A stretch of DNA of 64,000 nt from Datura wrightii (GCA_035772735.1 JASDFA010000027.1:37678001-37742000); one strand, 5' to 3'. Shown: positions 1 to 10,715, numbered from the stretch's first letter. Notes: generated by a model not told the origin, from the sequence alone. Numbers and translations are program-made.

Positions 1-1220
1 TAATGGACATTGTTTCTTCTTTCACCCTCCCATTCTTGATGTTTTTCTTTAGTTTGGCCCATCTTATTAAGCACACTTGACACAACAACAAAGATTATTC
101 ATGCACCTTCATTGTAGTTTATTTATAACAAGTGCACCTTCAACCTTTTCTTTTCTTCTATCACTCTGCTTTTCTTTTTTCTTTTCACCATTCTCACTCC
201 TTGACACTTTGGGAAAATGATTTTCTCTTCTTAAGCGCTTAAGAGTTTTGTATCGACTTTACGACTAATGAAAAGAAGGGATTAAGCTCGGTTTACACTT
301 TTTGACAAAAGAAAAAAATAATAGGCTAAAGGCTCAACGGGCTGACTAGGGTATACAATCAAGGTGGGTACGACAAGGAAAAATAGAAACTCTCGGTTAA
401 AACAAAGAAATGCCTACATCCTTTCCTACAATACACCTCCTTCATTTTGTTTTGTACACACACCAGGCAAGTTCTAGACATTTCACAACAGCATGGAATA
501 ACAACACCTCACTTCACACTTATTGCACATGCTCAACTCAAGATGTATTCACAGACTCTTCAATCAGCTAATTACAGGAATTCAAACATTAAGCCTCAAT
601 CACATTGAATCGAACTCTAAGGCCTAGGTATCTCAAGATATTTACAAAGTTGCATGCTTTCATACGAATCACCTTTGCATTTTAAATATCATGTACAACA
701 CGCAACCAGAATTCCACAACCATACAGTAACTACAGGTTTTGGGATGCAACCCACCAAAGAAAAAAACTGAAAAATAATTTAAAAACTACTCCTAATGAC
801 TACATTTCCCTTAAGACGGTCGTCATCCATCCATCATAGGGAACGGTCACTACTATGACTTCGGTTCAATGGGACCATTCTCGGTAAAAGAACCGAAAAC
901 AAACGCCGAGAAACCCAAGAAGTAAAAAAAAAATTTAAAAATATCAATCATTTCGATAACAAAAATATGTACAAAATCAGCTAGCAACATTTAGCAACAC
1001 ACGTCAATTTCACATAAATTTACAATACAGAACAACAACTTAACAATTCATAAATCATAGGGGACAATAAAATTTCACAGGCACGACAACAGATTAGAGC
1101 ATACATACATAACATCACAGCCCAGCACCTAACTACTACCACCCCACACTTAGCTCGAACACTGTCCCCAGTGTTCACAAAAATTAAAATAGCACAAAAT
1201 CAGGTGGTGGAACTCCCTGA
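1..1220 (-). other. Element A 3' untranslated tract
   Basis: Non-coding on both strands; short ORFs here lack family resemblance. It aligns by eye with 26760-27840 of element C, including the 'tttaagcacac' and 'ttctagacattccac' stretches and the common 'aagacggtcgtcatccatcc' string, so it is the shared 3' untranslated region of the two Athila-type elements. It ends, next to the third ORF, with a PPT-like motif (ccccacactt on +, 1142-1151). Confidence 0.75.
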
Positions 1221-2453
1221 TCAATCAAAGTACTCCACTTCTTCGTCGGGTGCTGCTGCTTCATATCCCATGTCTGAATCGCCCTCGTCGTCATCATCGG
1301 ACTCCACATCGGAGTCCTCCCGACTTGTCTCCTCATCTGTGGGGACATCATCATCCGTGGGCTCTACAAATGCTGGCCCCACTCGGTATAGAGCCCTGGC
1401 GTTCTCACCGAAGGGGTAGTCTAGCTCGAGCTGCCATAGCTCCTTCTCTGTCATCGGCCTCCCGCCTATCCTCAGCTGGAGCATTTGCATCCCATACATG
1501 CGAGCCATATACTGATCATCACGAGCGTGTCGCTCGCCAAGTGTAAGCACTGGCCCGTGGGTGGTGTCGGGTGCCTTAGTTTTAGTAACATGTAAGGCCC
1601 GCCGCTCCATCTGCGGGATATAGTCAAGGGCCTCTTCCTCAACATCTAGGCCCCTGAGGAAGGTGGTGAGTAGTCCACCAAAGCCGTACCTGTGCCCCTG
1701 ATGCAACCGGGCTCTCTTCATGGCGGAGATAATCACCGCCCCCACGTTGATCTCCAGCCCTTTCATCAGGGCGTACACCAGGCATACACGATCCCAGGTT
1801 ACATCTGTCATATGTGCCCCCGGGATTAGGCAGGAACAGACAATCTTCAGCCATATTCTGGCTTCGCTGTTCATCTGTGAATAGGGCAAAGTCTGATGGT
1901 AGCCCCTCTCTTTGTGTCTGCTCCATCTAGCTGTCGATTGGGTCCCACACAAGGTGCGTCTGATGTCTGCATATGGTGGGGTAATGTTCAGCTGTCGGAG
2001 TATGTGGGCGTCTATGTCCCGCGCTCCTATGATGGCATTGAGGTGGTGGGGCTTCAAAGTGACTATTTGCCCTCTGATTTTTATGGTGTGACTTCTGATA
2101 GTCGGGTTCCAGTTGGTATAAAATTCCCGAATCAGGTGCAAGTTACATTCCTTGGGCTCTTCAAAGATGAACTTGAGCCCAGCTGCCTCAATCCGGTGTA
2201 CAATCCTAGGGAACTCATGTGCCAACGGTTCCCGCACTATACGCTCCTCGGGGAAGTATTTGTTTTCTTTGTGCTTTGCGTACCACTTCTTCCCCTCATC
2301 TGTCACCCATCTTGTTCCGTATTGGCGGCGTTGGCCGTGTGGAACTGCTGGTGCTGCTGGGACTGCTGTGCCCAGTCTGATTCGCTTCCTTCCGGCGCCA
2401 GATGTTGATGCGTCTTTCCCTTTTTCTTGCCTGCTCGCTATTTTACCTATCAA
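1221..2453 (-). CDS. Element A third ORF: putative plant transposon protein (Athila-associated extra ORF)
   Basis: A 410-codon open frame downstream of pol in the position of the env-like ORF of Athila elements. It resembles the 'putative plant transposon protein' domain family (PF20167-like): a basic N-terminus, then the stretch KYFPEERIVREPL, an EFYTNW motif, and a helical middle part with LVYALMKGLEINVG. The last about 50 residues are an Asp/Glu/Ser-rich acidic tail. I see no signal peptide or obvious membrane span, so an envelope function is not supported. The first codon of the open frame used here is TTG; the first real ATG is near codon 200, and codon 2 is ATA, so the start was perhaps lost by transition or lies in an upstream exon. 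It is the only long undamaged frame in A, while gag-pol is heavily broken. Role unknown. Confidence 0.72.
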   Translation of the reverse strand: MIGKIASRQEKGKDASTSGAGRKRIRLGTAVPAAPAVPHGQRRQYGTRWVTDEGKKWYAKHKENKYFPEERIVREPLAHEFPRIVHRIEAAGLKFIFEEPKECNLHLIREFYTNWNPTIRSHTIKIRGQIVTLKPHHLNAIIGARDIDAHILRQLNITPPYADIRRTLCGTQSTARWSRHKERGYHQTLPYSQMNSEARIWLKIVCSCLIPGAHMTDVTWDRVCLVYALMKGLEINVGAVIISAMKRARLHQGHRYGFGGLLTTFLRGLDVEEEALDYIPQMERRALHVTKTKAPDTTHGPVLTLGERHARDDQYMARMYGMQMLQLRIGGRPMTEKELWQLELDYPFGENARALYRVGPAFVEPTDDDVPTDEETSREDSDVESDDDDEGDSDMGYEAAAPDEEVEYFD

Positions 2454-3788
2454 CCCAAGTAGACAAGATCAATGTTAAGCCACTGAGTATTAACTTCGGC
2501 TAAAGTCGAGTTAAGCTAAGCTACCCCACACTTAGTCCTTAGCTACATTTACAACATACAGGCAAGATTATCTTTATTTACACAAATAAACAACCAACTT
2601 ACAGACATGCTTAGTGCATACGAAGAATTCGACGGTATATATTCTATGTACTACTCAGACTTCGTACAGCTAATTACAATCATTACCATCGATAACCTTT
2701 TAATCCATCACACTTAGCAAGGAAAAACAAAGAAACGAAAACAACAACAAGAATTTATCTACACGAACTTATACAACCAACCCAATTCTTGCAATTTCAA
2801 TATTCCTCTAACCCGAGAATCCGTCGTTCTTTCAACATCCTAACAATTAGTACATCAACTCATCTCATTCAACATGTACATCCCGGCATGAATTTCACAA
2901 GTTCACTACATTTTCCACTTCAAATTCAAAAACAAGCCCTAGAATTGATGATATCAAGAAAATTCGATTGAATTATGCAATTAACGAGTTCAAGCAATCA
3001 TAATGACATTCCAAACATTCATCAACAACAATTCAATTGAATTCATGATTAATTTCTACTTAGGGCAAACTTAGCTCACCTCACATGCTCAATATCGAAG
3101 AAAATCGACAAGAAATGAGATGAAATCGAAGAACATACCTTGAAGTTGAAGAGTTGAAGCAAAATTGATGATTTTCTTAGCCTACTCCGTGTCACGTTGA
3201 AGGGGGATGGGTTTTGGGGAGTTTGGTCGCGGAGTGATTGATAAATAAGGGAAAGGGAGGGGTTTTCGGGGTTAAAAAGTAGAAAAATCGCGCGGGTCAC
3301 CCGGCGACCCGGTGTGACCCATCACGATATACACGGCAACGTGTCACGGAGTGCATCGCGGTGCACTGCCTCCGTGACACGGAGCCATCGCGAGCCTATT
3401 CTGGAAATTTTTTTTTAAAAAAATCCGGATTATACCTCAATGTGTCACGGAGGGTAACGCGGAGGTCCACCTCCGTGACACGGAGCTATCGCCCTAGCTC
3501 ACTGTTTTGCCACTTTTTGTTAATTTTCATACCTCGAATTTTCCTTTGCGATTCCGTGCATATTTTCCTCCGTTTGACCTGAAATTCATCTCACTACACA
3601 AAATTGGTTAGAATTATAGGTTTCACTCTAACTAAAAAATAAAAACAAAAACTAAAACAAAAATTTTGTTGTTAATTAAGAAAAAGAAAAAGAAAAAATC
3701 TATGCACAATTTACAAAGAGAAAAATTTTTTCACGGGTTGCCTCCCGTGTAGCGCCTGATTTACCATCGCGGCTTGACGTCATTAAGC
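2454..3788 (-). other. Element A pol-to-ORF3 spacer with hairpins, possible promoter and intron
   Basis: A 1.3-kb non-coding stretch between integrase and the third ORF. Read on the minus strand it has the post-pol hairpin (3749-3732), two 10-bp perfect inverted repeats (3341-3350/3371-3380 and 3442-3451/3472-3481) also found in A's LTR, then an AT-rich leader with a good plant 5' splice site AAG|GTATGT (exon end 3139), about 690 bp of AT-rich sequence, and an AG acceptor at 2447 just inside the start of the third ORF. A PPT-like motif lies at 2524-2533. The splice assignment and a promoter role are inference; there is no transcript evidence. Confidence 0.45.
3732..3749 (-). other. Post-integrase hairpin of element A
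   Basis: A 6-bp stem CACGGG/CCCGTG with six-base loop TTGCCT on the + strand (AGGCAA on the element's sense strand), about 40 bases past the integrase stop codon. Element C has the same loop at 28112-28129 with stem CTTGGG/CCCAAG. Two stem pairs differ on both sides with pairing kept, which points to selection on structure in the RNA or ssDNA. Function unknown. Confidence 0.6.
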
Positions 3789-5156
3789 TCAGTTGTCCTC
3801 TAGGGTGATGGATGATTTCTCTCGATCACCGTCCTCCCCCCAGTAGTGCTTACACCTCTGGCCATTTACTAAGAACGTGGCACTCCGATCTTCTTGCCAC
3901 AACTCTACTGCCTCGTGCGGGGTCATTCTTACCACTTCAAATGGTCCCGACCATTTAGACCTCAGCTTTCCTGGAAACAAATTCAATCTTGAATTGAAGA
4001 GCAAGACTTTCTGTCCTGGCTCGAAAATGCGATGCACCACATGCTTGTCATGCCATCTTTTAGTTCTTTCCTTGTAGTACTTGGCACTCTCATAGGCATG
4101 CCAGCGGAACTCTTCGGGATCACTGAGCTGCATTAGTCTCTTCTTGCCCGCCAGCTCTAAGTCCATATTTAGCTTCCTGACAGCCCAGAAGGGTCGGTGC
4201 TCTAACTCCACCAGAAGATGACACGCTTTACCATAGACCAGTCGGTATGGTGAGGTTCCAATCGGTGTCTTGTAAGCAGTTCGGTACGCTCACAACGCAT
4301 CATCAAGTTTGCTTGACCAATCATTCCGTTGTGTATTTACCATTTTCAGGAGAATCTGCTTCACTTCTCTATTTGACACCTCTACTTGCCCACTAGTTTG
4401 GGGGTGGTATGTTGTCGCCACTTTATGGCGCACCCCATACTTGGCTAGTAATTTCTTGAAACTTGCATTGACAAAATGAGCCCCTCCATCGCTGATAATG
4501 ACTCGGGGTGTCCCGAACCAGGTGAGGATGTGTTTTTTCACAAACTTCGTTACTACCTTGTTGTCATTCCTGGGACAAGCTATTGCTTCCACCCATTTTG
4601 ATACATAATCTACGGCCACCAAGATGTAATGATTACCAAATGACGGTGGGAATGGGCCCATGAAATCAATGCCCCATACATCAAAGGGCTCAACTTCCAG
4701 TATATTCTACAGCGGCATCTCTTGTCTTTTGCCAATTGCTCCTGTACGCTGACATCTATCACACATTTTGACATATGCCATAGAGTCTCTGAACAGTGTC
4801 GGCCAAAAGAAACCTGACTGTAGAACCTTGTGTGTTGTTCGCTCGCCACCATGATGACCCCCATACAATGAAGAATGACAGCCCCTCAACACCTCTGCAA
4901 TCTGACTCTCTGGGATGCATCTTCTCATTACCTGATCTGGTCCTTGTTTAAATAAGTATGGTTCATCCCAAACAAAGTGTCGGCAATCATGCCTCAATTT
5001 CCTTCTCTGTTGGTCTATTGCCTCAGATGGGTAGACTCCGCTCACTAGCAAGTTGACTATGTCTGCGTACCAGGGAACTTCAGCTTCCCCAACTGCCAAG
5101 AGTTGCTCATCTGGGAACTCTTCATTTATGTTATCACTTTCCATCACATGCGACCG
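3789..5156 (-). pseudogene. Element A integrase (pol C-terminal part), broken
   Basis: Integrase inserts the cDNA copy into the host chromosome. Visible in order: the HHCC zinc-binding region (HSSLYGGHHG ... CDRCQ), the DDE core with Asp in VAVDYVSKW, Asp in IISDGGAHF and Glu in SGQVEVSNRE, and the C-terminal GPF module (WSGPFEVVRM). No chromodomain follows, unlike elements B and F. Nonsense codons at 4707-4709 (CAG-type to TAG) and near 4290 (Trp-type to TGA) interrupt an otherwise single frame, so the product is dead. Continuous with RNase H upstream in one polyprotein. Confidence 0.9.
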
Positions 5157-5727
5157 GCTTTCCAATCGTGATAGGTGATCTGCTACCTGATTCTCGCTCC
5201 CCTTTCTGTCATTGATCTCAAGGTCGAACTCCTGCAACAACAAGATCCATCTGATCAATCTGGGCTTAGCATCCTTCTTGTTGAATAGGTACCGAATCGC
5301 TGCATGGTCGGTGTACACCACAACTTTCGAACCCACCAAATAGGACCTGAATTTGTCAAATGCAAACACCAAGGCTAGCATTTCCTTCTCTGTGACTGTA
5401 ATTGCTTTGGGCCGTATTCAGCGTTTTGCTTGCATAATGAATAGAATGAAAGATTTTATTTTTTCTTTGCCCCAATACGGCTCCCACAGCCACATCACTG
5501 GCATCACACATCAGCTCAAATGGTTGTTCCCAGTCCGGAGAAGTAAGGATAGGTGCTTCTATCAATTTCTGCTTCAACTCTTCGAGTGCTTTAATACACT
5601 CATCATTCAACTCAAACTTTACCTCTTTTTCTAGCAATCTACATAGTGGTCTAGAAATTTTGGAAAAGTTTTTGATGAATCGTCTGTAGAATCCTGCATG
5701 CCCAAGAAAACTGCGCACACCTTTCAC
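5157..5727 (-). pseudogene. Element A RNase H, broken
   Basis: The RNase H domain degrades the RNA strand of the RNA:DNA hybrid during reverse transcription. Recognisable motifs are the connecting FLGHAGFYRRFI segment, MCDASDVAVGAVLGQ (first catalytic Asp), VVYTDHAAIRYLF and NQVADHLSR (last catalytic Asp). The frame changes between the parts at 5727-5356 and 5381-5157, so at least one frameshift lies within the domain. Confidence 0.88.
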
Positions 5728-6603
5728 TACACAGGAGGTGGCAACTTTTCAATAACCTCGATCTTAGCACGATCGTCTTCCAACCCCTTTCGAGACACTT
5801 TGTGGCCAAGGACAATACCCTCCTTCACTAAGAAGTGGCATTTCTCCCAGTTTAGTACAAGGTTGGATTCCTCACAGCGAGCCAGCACCCTGTCAAGATT
5901 CTGCAAACAAGTAGCAAACGAATTACCGAAAATAGAAAAATCATCCATAAATACCTCAACAAAATCCTCCACCATGTCATGGAAAATAGCCATCATGCAT
6001 CTCTGGAATGTGGTGGGTGCATTGCATAACCCAAACGGCATTCGCCTGAAAGCATATGTCCCATAAGGACAGGTAAAAGTAGTCTTCTCTTGATCCTCCG
6101 GAGCTATGGCTATTTGGTTATAACCAGAGTACCCATCAAGGAAACAATAATATTCCTGTCCCGCCAACCTATCCAATATTTGATCAATAAACGGGATGGG
6201 GTAATGATCTTTCCTCGTGGCTTCATTAAGCTTCCTGTAATCCATGCAAATCCGCCAGCCTGTGATGGTTCGGGTAGGAATCAACTCATTTTTCTCATTT
6301 GGTGACCACAGTCATCCCCCCTTTCTTTGGAACACACTGAACGGGGCTGACCCATTCACTGTCTGAAATCGGGTAGACCACACCTGCATCAAGCCACTTG
6401 ATTATTTCTTTCCTCACCACATCCTTCATTGCTGGATTTAGTCTCCGTTGCGGCTGAACGGTTGGTTTGGCTCCTGTCTCCATGAATATCCTGTGTGTGC
6501 AAAAAGCTGGATTGATACCCTGAATGTCTGACATTTGCCAACCCATTGCTTTCTTCCTCTTTCTGAGGACACCCAATGCTTCCTTCTCCTGTGCCTCCGT
6601 CAA
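5727..6603 (-). pseudogene. Element A reverse transcriptase, broken
   Basis: Ty3/gypsy reverse transcriptase. The fingers/palm start is at WLDAGVVYPISDSEWVSPV, followed by RICMDYRKLNEATRKDHYP and the QIAIAPEDQEKTTF region. The catalytic motif VFMDDFS keeps both aspartates. The frame changes near 6290 between the two halves and again near 5727 at the junction with RNase H, so the domain is recognisable along its whole length but not translatable as one protein. Confidence 0.9.
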
Positions 6604-7679
6604 GTCTGCAGAGATGATGACTGGTAACGTCTCATCCTCCCCAAAAAGATATATTTTAAATGGGGAGGCAATTCTTTCAGCTCCAGCCTCGGTGCCTCCT
6701 CAACGGATGGTTTCGGCAAAGGTTCTAGAGACCTCATCAATGATTGAAATTCCTTTCTCCTCGGATGATTTTGTGCTTCATTCAACATTTGGAACATTCC
6801 ATACGCCTCTCTATCTCCAAAATGATCGGAGTGCATCAACACTCTTTCGAACGGGTCTTGAGATTCAACAATCTGACGAATTTCTTCATGTTCAACCACA
6901 CTGATTGCTGAAAGCTCCTCATGTATAGCTAGCAGCTTCATGGCTTTAAACACATCAAATACCTCTATTTTGTCGTGTGCTCGAATTGTTAGCTGCCCCG
7001 CAGCTACGTCAATTAGTGCTTTCCCGATCGCCAAGAAAGGACGTCCCAAAATAAATGGGACTTTCGCGTCTGGTTCAAAATCCAGCACGACAAAATCTAC
7101 CGAGAAAATCAGGGAGCCAACTTGCACCAGAACGTCCTCCACAATGCCATCAGGTCTGGCTAAGGACCGATTCGCCAATTGCAAGATTACTGTTGTGGGT
7201 CTAGGACTCCTTAGACCCAACTTTTTGAATACCGATGACGGCATCAAATTTATGCTCTCTCCCAAATCACACAATCCACGAGCTCGGATGCTCTGCCCAA
7301 TAGTAATCTGTATAGTAAAGCTCCCAGGGTCTTTGAGCTTTGTGGGCAGTCTGTTTTGAATCCGGGAAGTGCACTCCTCCGTTAGAGACACCGTAGCATA
7401 CTCAGTCAACCGACTTTTGTTTGCCACGATGTCCTTTATATACTTAGCATATTTCGGCACTCCCTGCAAAACATCAACAAGAGGTAAGTTAATATGTACC
7501 TGTTTCAGCACCTCCATGAATTTCTTGAAACATGGCTCCTCCTTGTGTTTCTTTAATCGTTGAGGGAACGGGGGTGGTGGTCTTTCTGATTCAGCTTCCT
7601 TAGTCTTCCCCCTTTCAGTACTTTGCTCCCTCTCAACTTCTGCTGCTCCCGATTGTTGAGGTGGTCTTTCTGGTTCCAC
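6600..7679 (-). pseudogene. Element A protease and pol N-terminal region
   Basis: A 359-codon stretch in the same frame as the end of gag, separated from it by a nonsense codon at about 7689. It holds a Pro-rich linker, the conserved CFKKFMEVLKQVHINLPLVDVL segment typical of Athila gag-pol, and a retroviral-type aspartic protease with active-site region LCDLGESINLMP and flap/terminal motif FILGRPFLA. It then runs into the RT linker. The usual Ala after DLG is Glu here. The protease cleaves the Gag-Pol polyprotein. Confidence 0.85.
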
Positions 7680-9052
7680 CTCTTTCAGCTACAAACCACT
7701 CCTTGTGATCACTGCATTCACCTGCTTGGGATTGGGATCTGTGTCGCTCGGAAGTCCTCCTCTAGGCCTTGTGTTTTGGGCTCCAGTAAATTGCCCAAAT
7801 TGATATTCAAGTGCCTTGGTAGCTAACTGGTTGTTTTTCACTTCGGCTGCCAATTTCACATAGTCAGCCTGCAATTGAGCTTGGTTAGCTATCATGGTCT
7901 TGAACATCTCCTCAATGCTGGGTGATGGTGGTGGAGGAGGTGCATTGTTGTTTCTGAATTGTGCTTGATAATTCTGCTGCCCTCCTTGGTTCCTTTGCAC
8001 ACCCTGACCCGAACTTTGCCCCTGATGGTTGTTGCTACCCCAGGAGAAATTAGGGTGATTCCTCCAATTGGAATTGTAGCTATTACCATACTGTTGGTGA
8101 TTGTTCCTTTGTACATTTCCCACAAAGTTTACCGAGTCAGGATTGGCTCCACAACACTCAGCTGAGTGCTCACTGCTTCCACACACTTCACACCATATCT
8201 GCTGCACTGCATTAACTGGGGCTTGAGGCTGGTTCATTGTCATGTTGCTGAAGTGGGTGTTAAGTTGATTTTGTAATGCAGCTATCTGTGCAGCAATAGT
8301 TGTAAACCCATCCACTTCTAGCACTCCTGTTGCTTTCCTTGTCCCGCCTCTTGATGAATCAGCATTCTATTCCGGATTGCCCTGCGAAATACGGTTCAAC
8401 AAGGTATACAGCTCCTCATAAGTTTTCTCCAGCGCTTGTCCTCCAGCTGCTGAGTCTAGTAATATTTTTGTGTGGGGTTCCAAACCCTCTATAAAAGTGT
8501 GCACTAGCACATCATTGGATTGATGATGATGAGGACAATCCCGCAACATGGATTTGAATCTCTCCCAGGCCTGATATAGATTCTCTCCCTCTCTCTGTTT
8601 GAAACTTAGAATTTGACTTCTAAGTCTTGCTATTTTAGCGGAGGGAAAAAACCGTATCAAAAATTTCCTTGCAAGATCATCCCACGTAGAATAGAATTCG
8701 GTGGCTCAGCTTTCAACCACCTCTTGGCTTCTCCCAATAGAGAAAATGGGAACAATGTAAGCCGGACATAATATGATGACACTCCAGCGGGGATGTAAGT
8801 GTCACTTATCTCCAAAAAATTTTGGAGATGCTGCTGTGGATCTTCATGAGGGAGACCGGTAAACTGCCCGCTAGTGTGCAGCAATTGCACCATATTCTGC
8901 TTAAGTTCAAACCTCCCTCCTGGCTTAGGTCTTCGGATGCTAGATGTGACATTATTAGCATGTGGGATTGCCACCTCGCAAACCGGTCGAGCTGCTACTT
9001 CTTCGGGCACTAACACTGCCCGTACTACCGGTGGATTCTGTTGTTGCTCCAT
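7680..9052 (-). pseudogene. Element A gag, broken
   Basis: Gag capsid/nucleocapsid protein. From the ATG at 9052 come MEQQQNPPVV, then the retrotransposon gag core (FELKQNMVQLLHTSGQFTG, DPQQHLQNFLEISD, LFPFSLLGEAKRWL, AWERFKSMLRDCPHH). A CCHC knuckle follows (CEVCGSSEHSAEC) with a Gln/Asn-rich tail. Homologous sequence also extends upstream of this ATG across a stop codon, so the true start may be further 5'. One frameshift near 8657 and stops near 8367 and 7689 break it. Confidence 0.88.
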
Positions 9053-9272
9053 GATCGTCTATCTGAGAAACTGCAGCTTTCTTTCAAGAGCTTCTCTCTG
9101 CTTACTATGAAATATTCTTTCTGGCTCTATATACGAGTCCACCAGCTCCTTGTCTCTTGCCAGTGTTCAACAGAAGTTAAATCTGCAAAATACAGGCTAA
9201 GACCAAGTTTTCAACACTAAGAAAATAAAAATACAGTAAATTAACACTTAAAACAAATTCACCAATTGCCAG
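9053..9272 (-). other. Element A 5' leader between PBS and gag
   Basis: About 220 bases between the PBS and the visible gag ATG. Minus-strand translation gives gag-like residues (ARDKELVDSYIEPE...) ending at a TAG just before the ATG at 9052, so part of this leader is probably decayed gag N-terminus. A packaging signal is expected in such leaders, but none is identifiable by eye. Confidence 0.5.
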
Positions 9273-9290
9273 TCCCCGGCAACGGCGCCA
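9273..9290 (-). promoter_or_regulatory. Element A primer binding site (tRNA-Asp)
   Basis: The + strand reads tccccggcaacggcgcca, which equals the 3' end of plant tRNA-Asp including CCA over 18 bases (from memory). The minus strand is therefore the matching PBS. It lies six bases from the LTR edge at 9297. This fixes the element's orientation and primer. Confidence 0.93.
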
Positions 9291-10199
9291 AAAACTTGTT
9301 CGGGTTGTTATATGGGTATAAAACTCACACGCAAGTGCACGTGGTCGAACAAGTAGTAAAGTGGCTTACGTCAGCCAAGTATCGATCCCACAGGAACTGG
9401 GATGAAGTGCAATCTGCTCAAGTGTACTATATTTCGATTCTAAAAATGCAGACAACAGTGTAACCAAGAGTTTGATATTTTGTTTTATAATTTTTATGCT
9501 AAAGATAAAACAACTATCTAATTTGAGTCTGAACTATGAATGAGAGCATGCTGAGGTTAAACGAACATGTAATGAAATTAATTATCGATGTAATTTGGTT
9601 AGTCTTTTCCTCCGGTTGCTAGCCAAGAACATTAGCCAAGAGATTAAAACTCTCGTATTTAACCTCACTTAAGAATCATGAACCATCCACCTACATTTCT
9701 GTGATTAAATGCAATTCATGTTCTGGCCATATAAACCCGGTTCCTAAATTGACTAATACGACTTTCAGGTATATTTCTATCCTGAAAGTAAATCAATTCC
9801 CAATTTTCTCAAATCAAGTAAAGATCATATCCTATTAATTCACAACTTTCCAATTTCTTGCTCTCTCGAGTGAAACCGAACTTTTTGGATATACATTAAC
9901 ATAGGCCACACATTAATGCAGTAAGAACAAGAATTAATAGAACAACCATGGAAGAAAAGATGAAAAATCAAAGAATCAATGATCACATTTCATTACAACT
10001 GTTCATAACCTCAGCAAGAAGATGAATTAGCCACTCATTTGTGGATTAAACATCGTTAAATGAGTGTAAAACATACAAGCAATTGAATACAAGGAGAAGG
10101 AAAGAGAGAAAAACCCTGATAATTTTGTCCCCTCAACTGCCTGTAACCCACGTTCATGCTCCACCAAGTCAGAATATTGAAAAATGAACCTAAGTGTTC

Positions 10200-10207
10200 T
10201 ATTTATA
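10200..10207 (-). promoter_or_regulatory. TATA box of element A LTR promoter
   Basis: The minus strand reads TATAAATA, in the middle of the LTR where U3 meets R. The same motif sits at equivalent places in both LTRs of element C (25737-25744 and 31803-31810). GC-rich hairpins lie 35-170 bases upstream of it. Confidence 0.65.
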
Positions 10208-10240
10208 CTAGTGAGAATTTTTCCCGGAATAACAAGCAAC

Positions 10241-10374
10241 GTGTCACGGAGTGCATCGCGGAGCACTGCCTCCGTGACACGCTACGAACGCGGACCGTCA
10301 CTGAAACTGGGGGTCCAGGAAATAAAGCCCAACGTGGCACGGCGTGCAACGCGGAGCCAAGCCACCGTGCCACG
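10241..10374 (-). repeat. GC-rich hairpin pair in element A LTR
   Basis: Two inverted repeats: GTGTCACGGA/TCCGTGACAC (10241-10250 and 10271-10280) and CGTGGCACGG/CCGTGCCACG (10333-10342 and 10365-10374). Loops contain related gtgcatcgcgg / gtgcaacgcgg text, so the two are copies of one unit. The T:A pair in the first stem is G:C in the second, so pairing is kept. The first unit recurs almost unchanged at 3341-3380. Confidence 0.7.
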
Positions 10375-10715
10375 GACCCATCGCGAACCCACACTGGAAT
10401 TGGGCTGAAAATTCCCATCCAGGCAGAAGGCCTCCGCGATAGCAGCGTGACACGGCTCCATCGCGGAGCCCCTTTATTTTATGTTGTCCAATGTCTTGTC
10501 CCTTGCTCTCGTCCAAGTCCAACCCCGATATCCTCCAACATGCAATTTAGCTTCCCGAAATTATATTTTACCTGCAAAACAATGCTAATCATGTTGGTTA
10601 GTATAAATTCACATTTTATTACCAATTACATGAGAATATATACACATTGATAGATAAACAAGGCGAAAATGGTACTTTTGAGTATCACTTGGGCATATAA
10701 ATTTGCCCAAGACCA

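Larger units (their letters stand above)
1..10715 (-). mobile_element. Element A: Athila-type Ty3/gypsy retrotransposon (left end outside window)
   Basis: Read on the minus strand the order is LTR (10715-9297), PBS (9290-9273), gag, protease, RT, RNase H, integrase without chromodomain, a long spacer, an extra ORF and a 3' untranslated tract running off the window. The order gag-PR-RT-RH-INT is that of Ty3/gypsy; the tRNA-Asp PBS, absence of a chromodomain and third ORF fit the Athila/Tat branch (established knowledge). The 3' LTR and terminal PPT are not visible; comparison with element C suggests they lie roughly 0.5 kb left of base 1. A sits in the 3' LTR of element D: D-family LTR sequence resumes at 10716, and CTAGG (10716-10720) is the expected right target duplication. 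At least four nonsense codons and five frame changes break gag-pol. Confidence 0.92.
9297..10715 (-). repeat. Element A 5' LTR
   Basis: A 1419-bp LTR bounded on the + strand by TGTTCGGG next to the PBS and ...CCCAAGACCA at the right. It starts TG and ends CA. Its right end resembles that of element C's LTR (gggcat...gcccaagatca). It has a TATA box and an array of GTGTCACGGA-type inverted repeats. ORFs inside it are not coding. The partner LTR is outside the window, so the element's age cannot be judged. Confidence 0.85.

Noticed and set aside
1896..2408. 170-codon plus-strand ORF overlapping the third ORF of A
   Set aside because: Antisense shadow of the minus-strand ORF, without motif or conserved composition.
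1221..2453. Retroviral envelope assignment for the third ORF of A
   Set aside because: No signal peptide, membrane span or furin-type site is visible; position alone is not enough.
9273..9290. tRNA-Asp-like sequence here and at 30738-30755
   Set aside because: Only the 3' 18 bases of the tRNA are present, beside an LTR edge, so these are primer binding sites and not tRNA genes.
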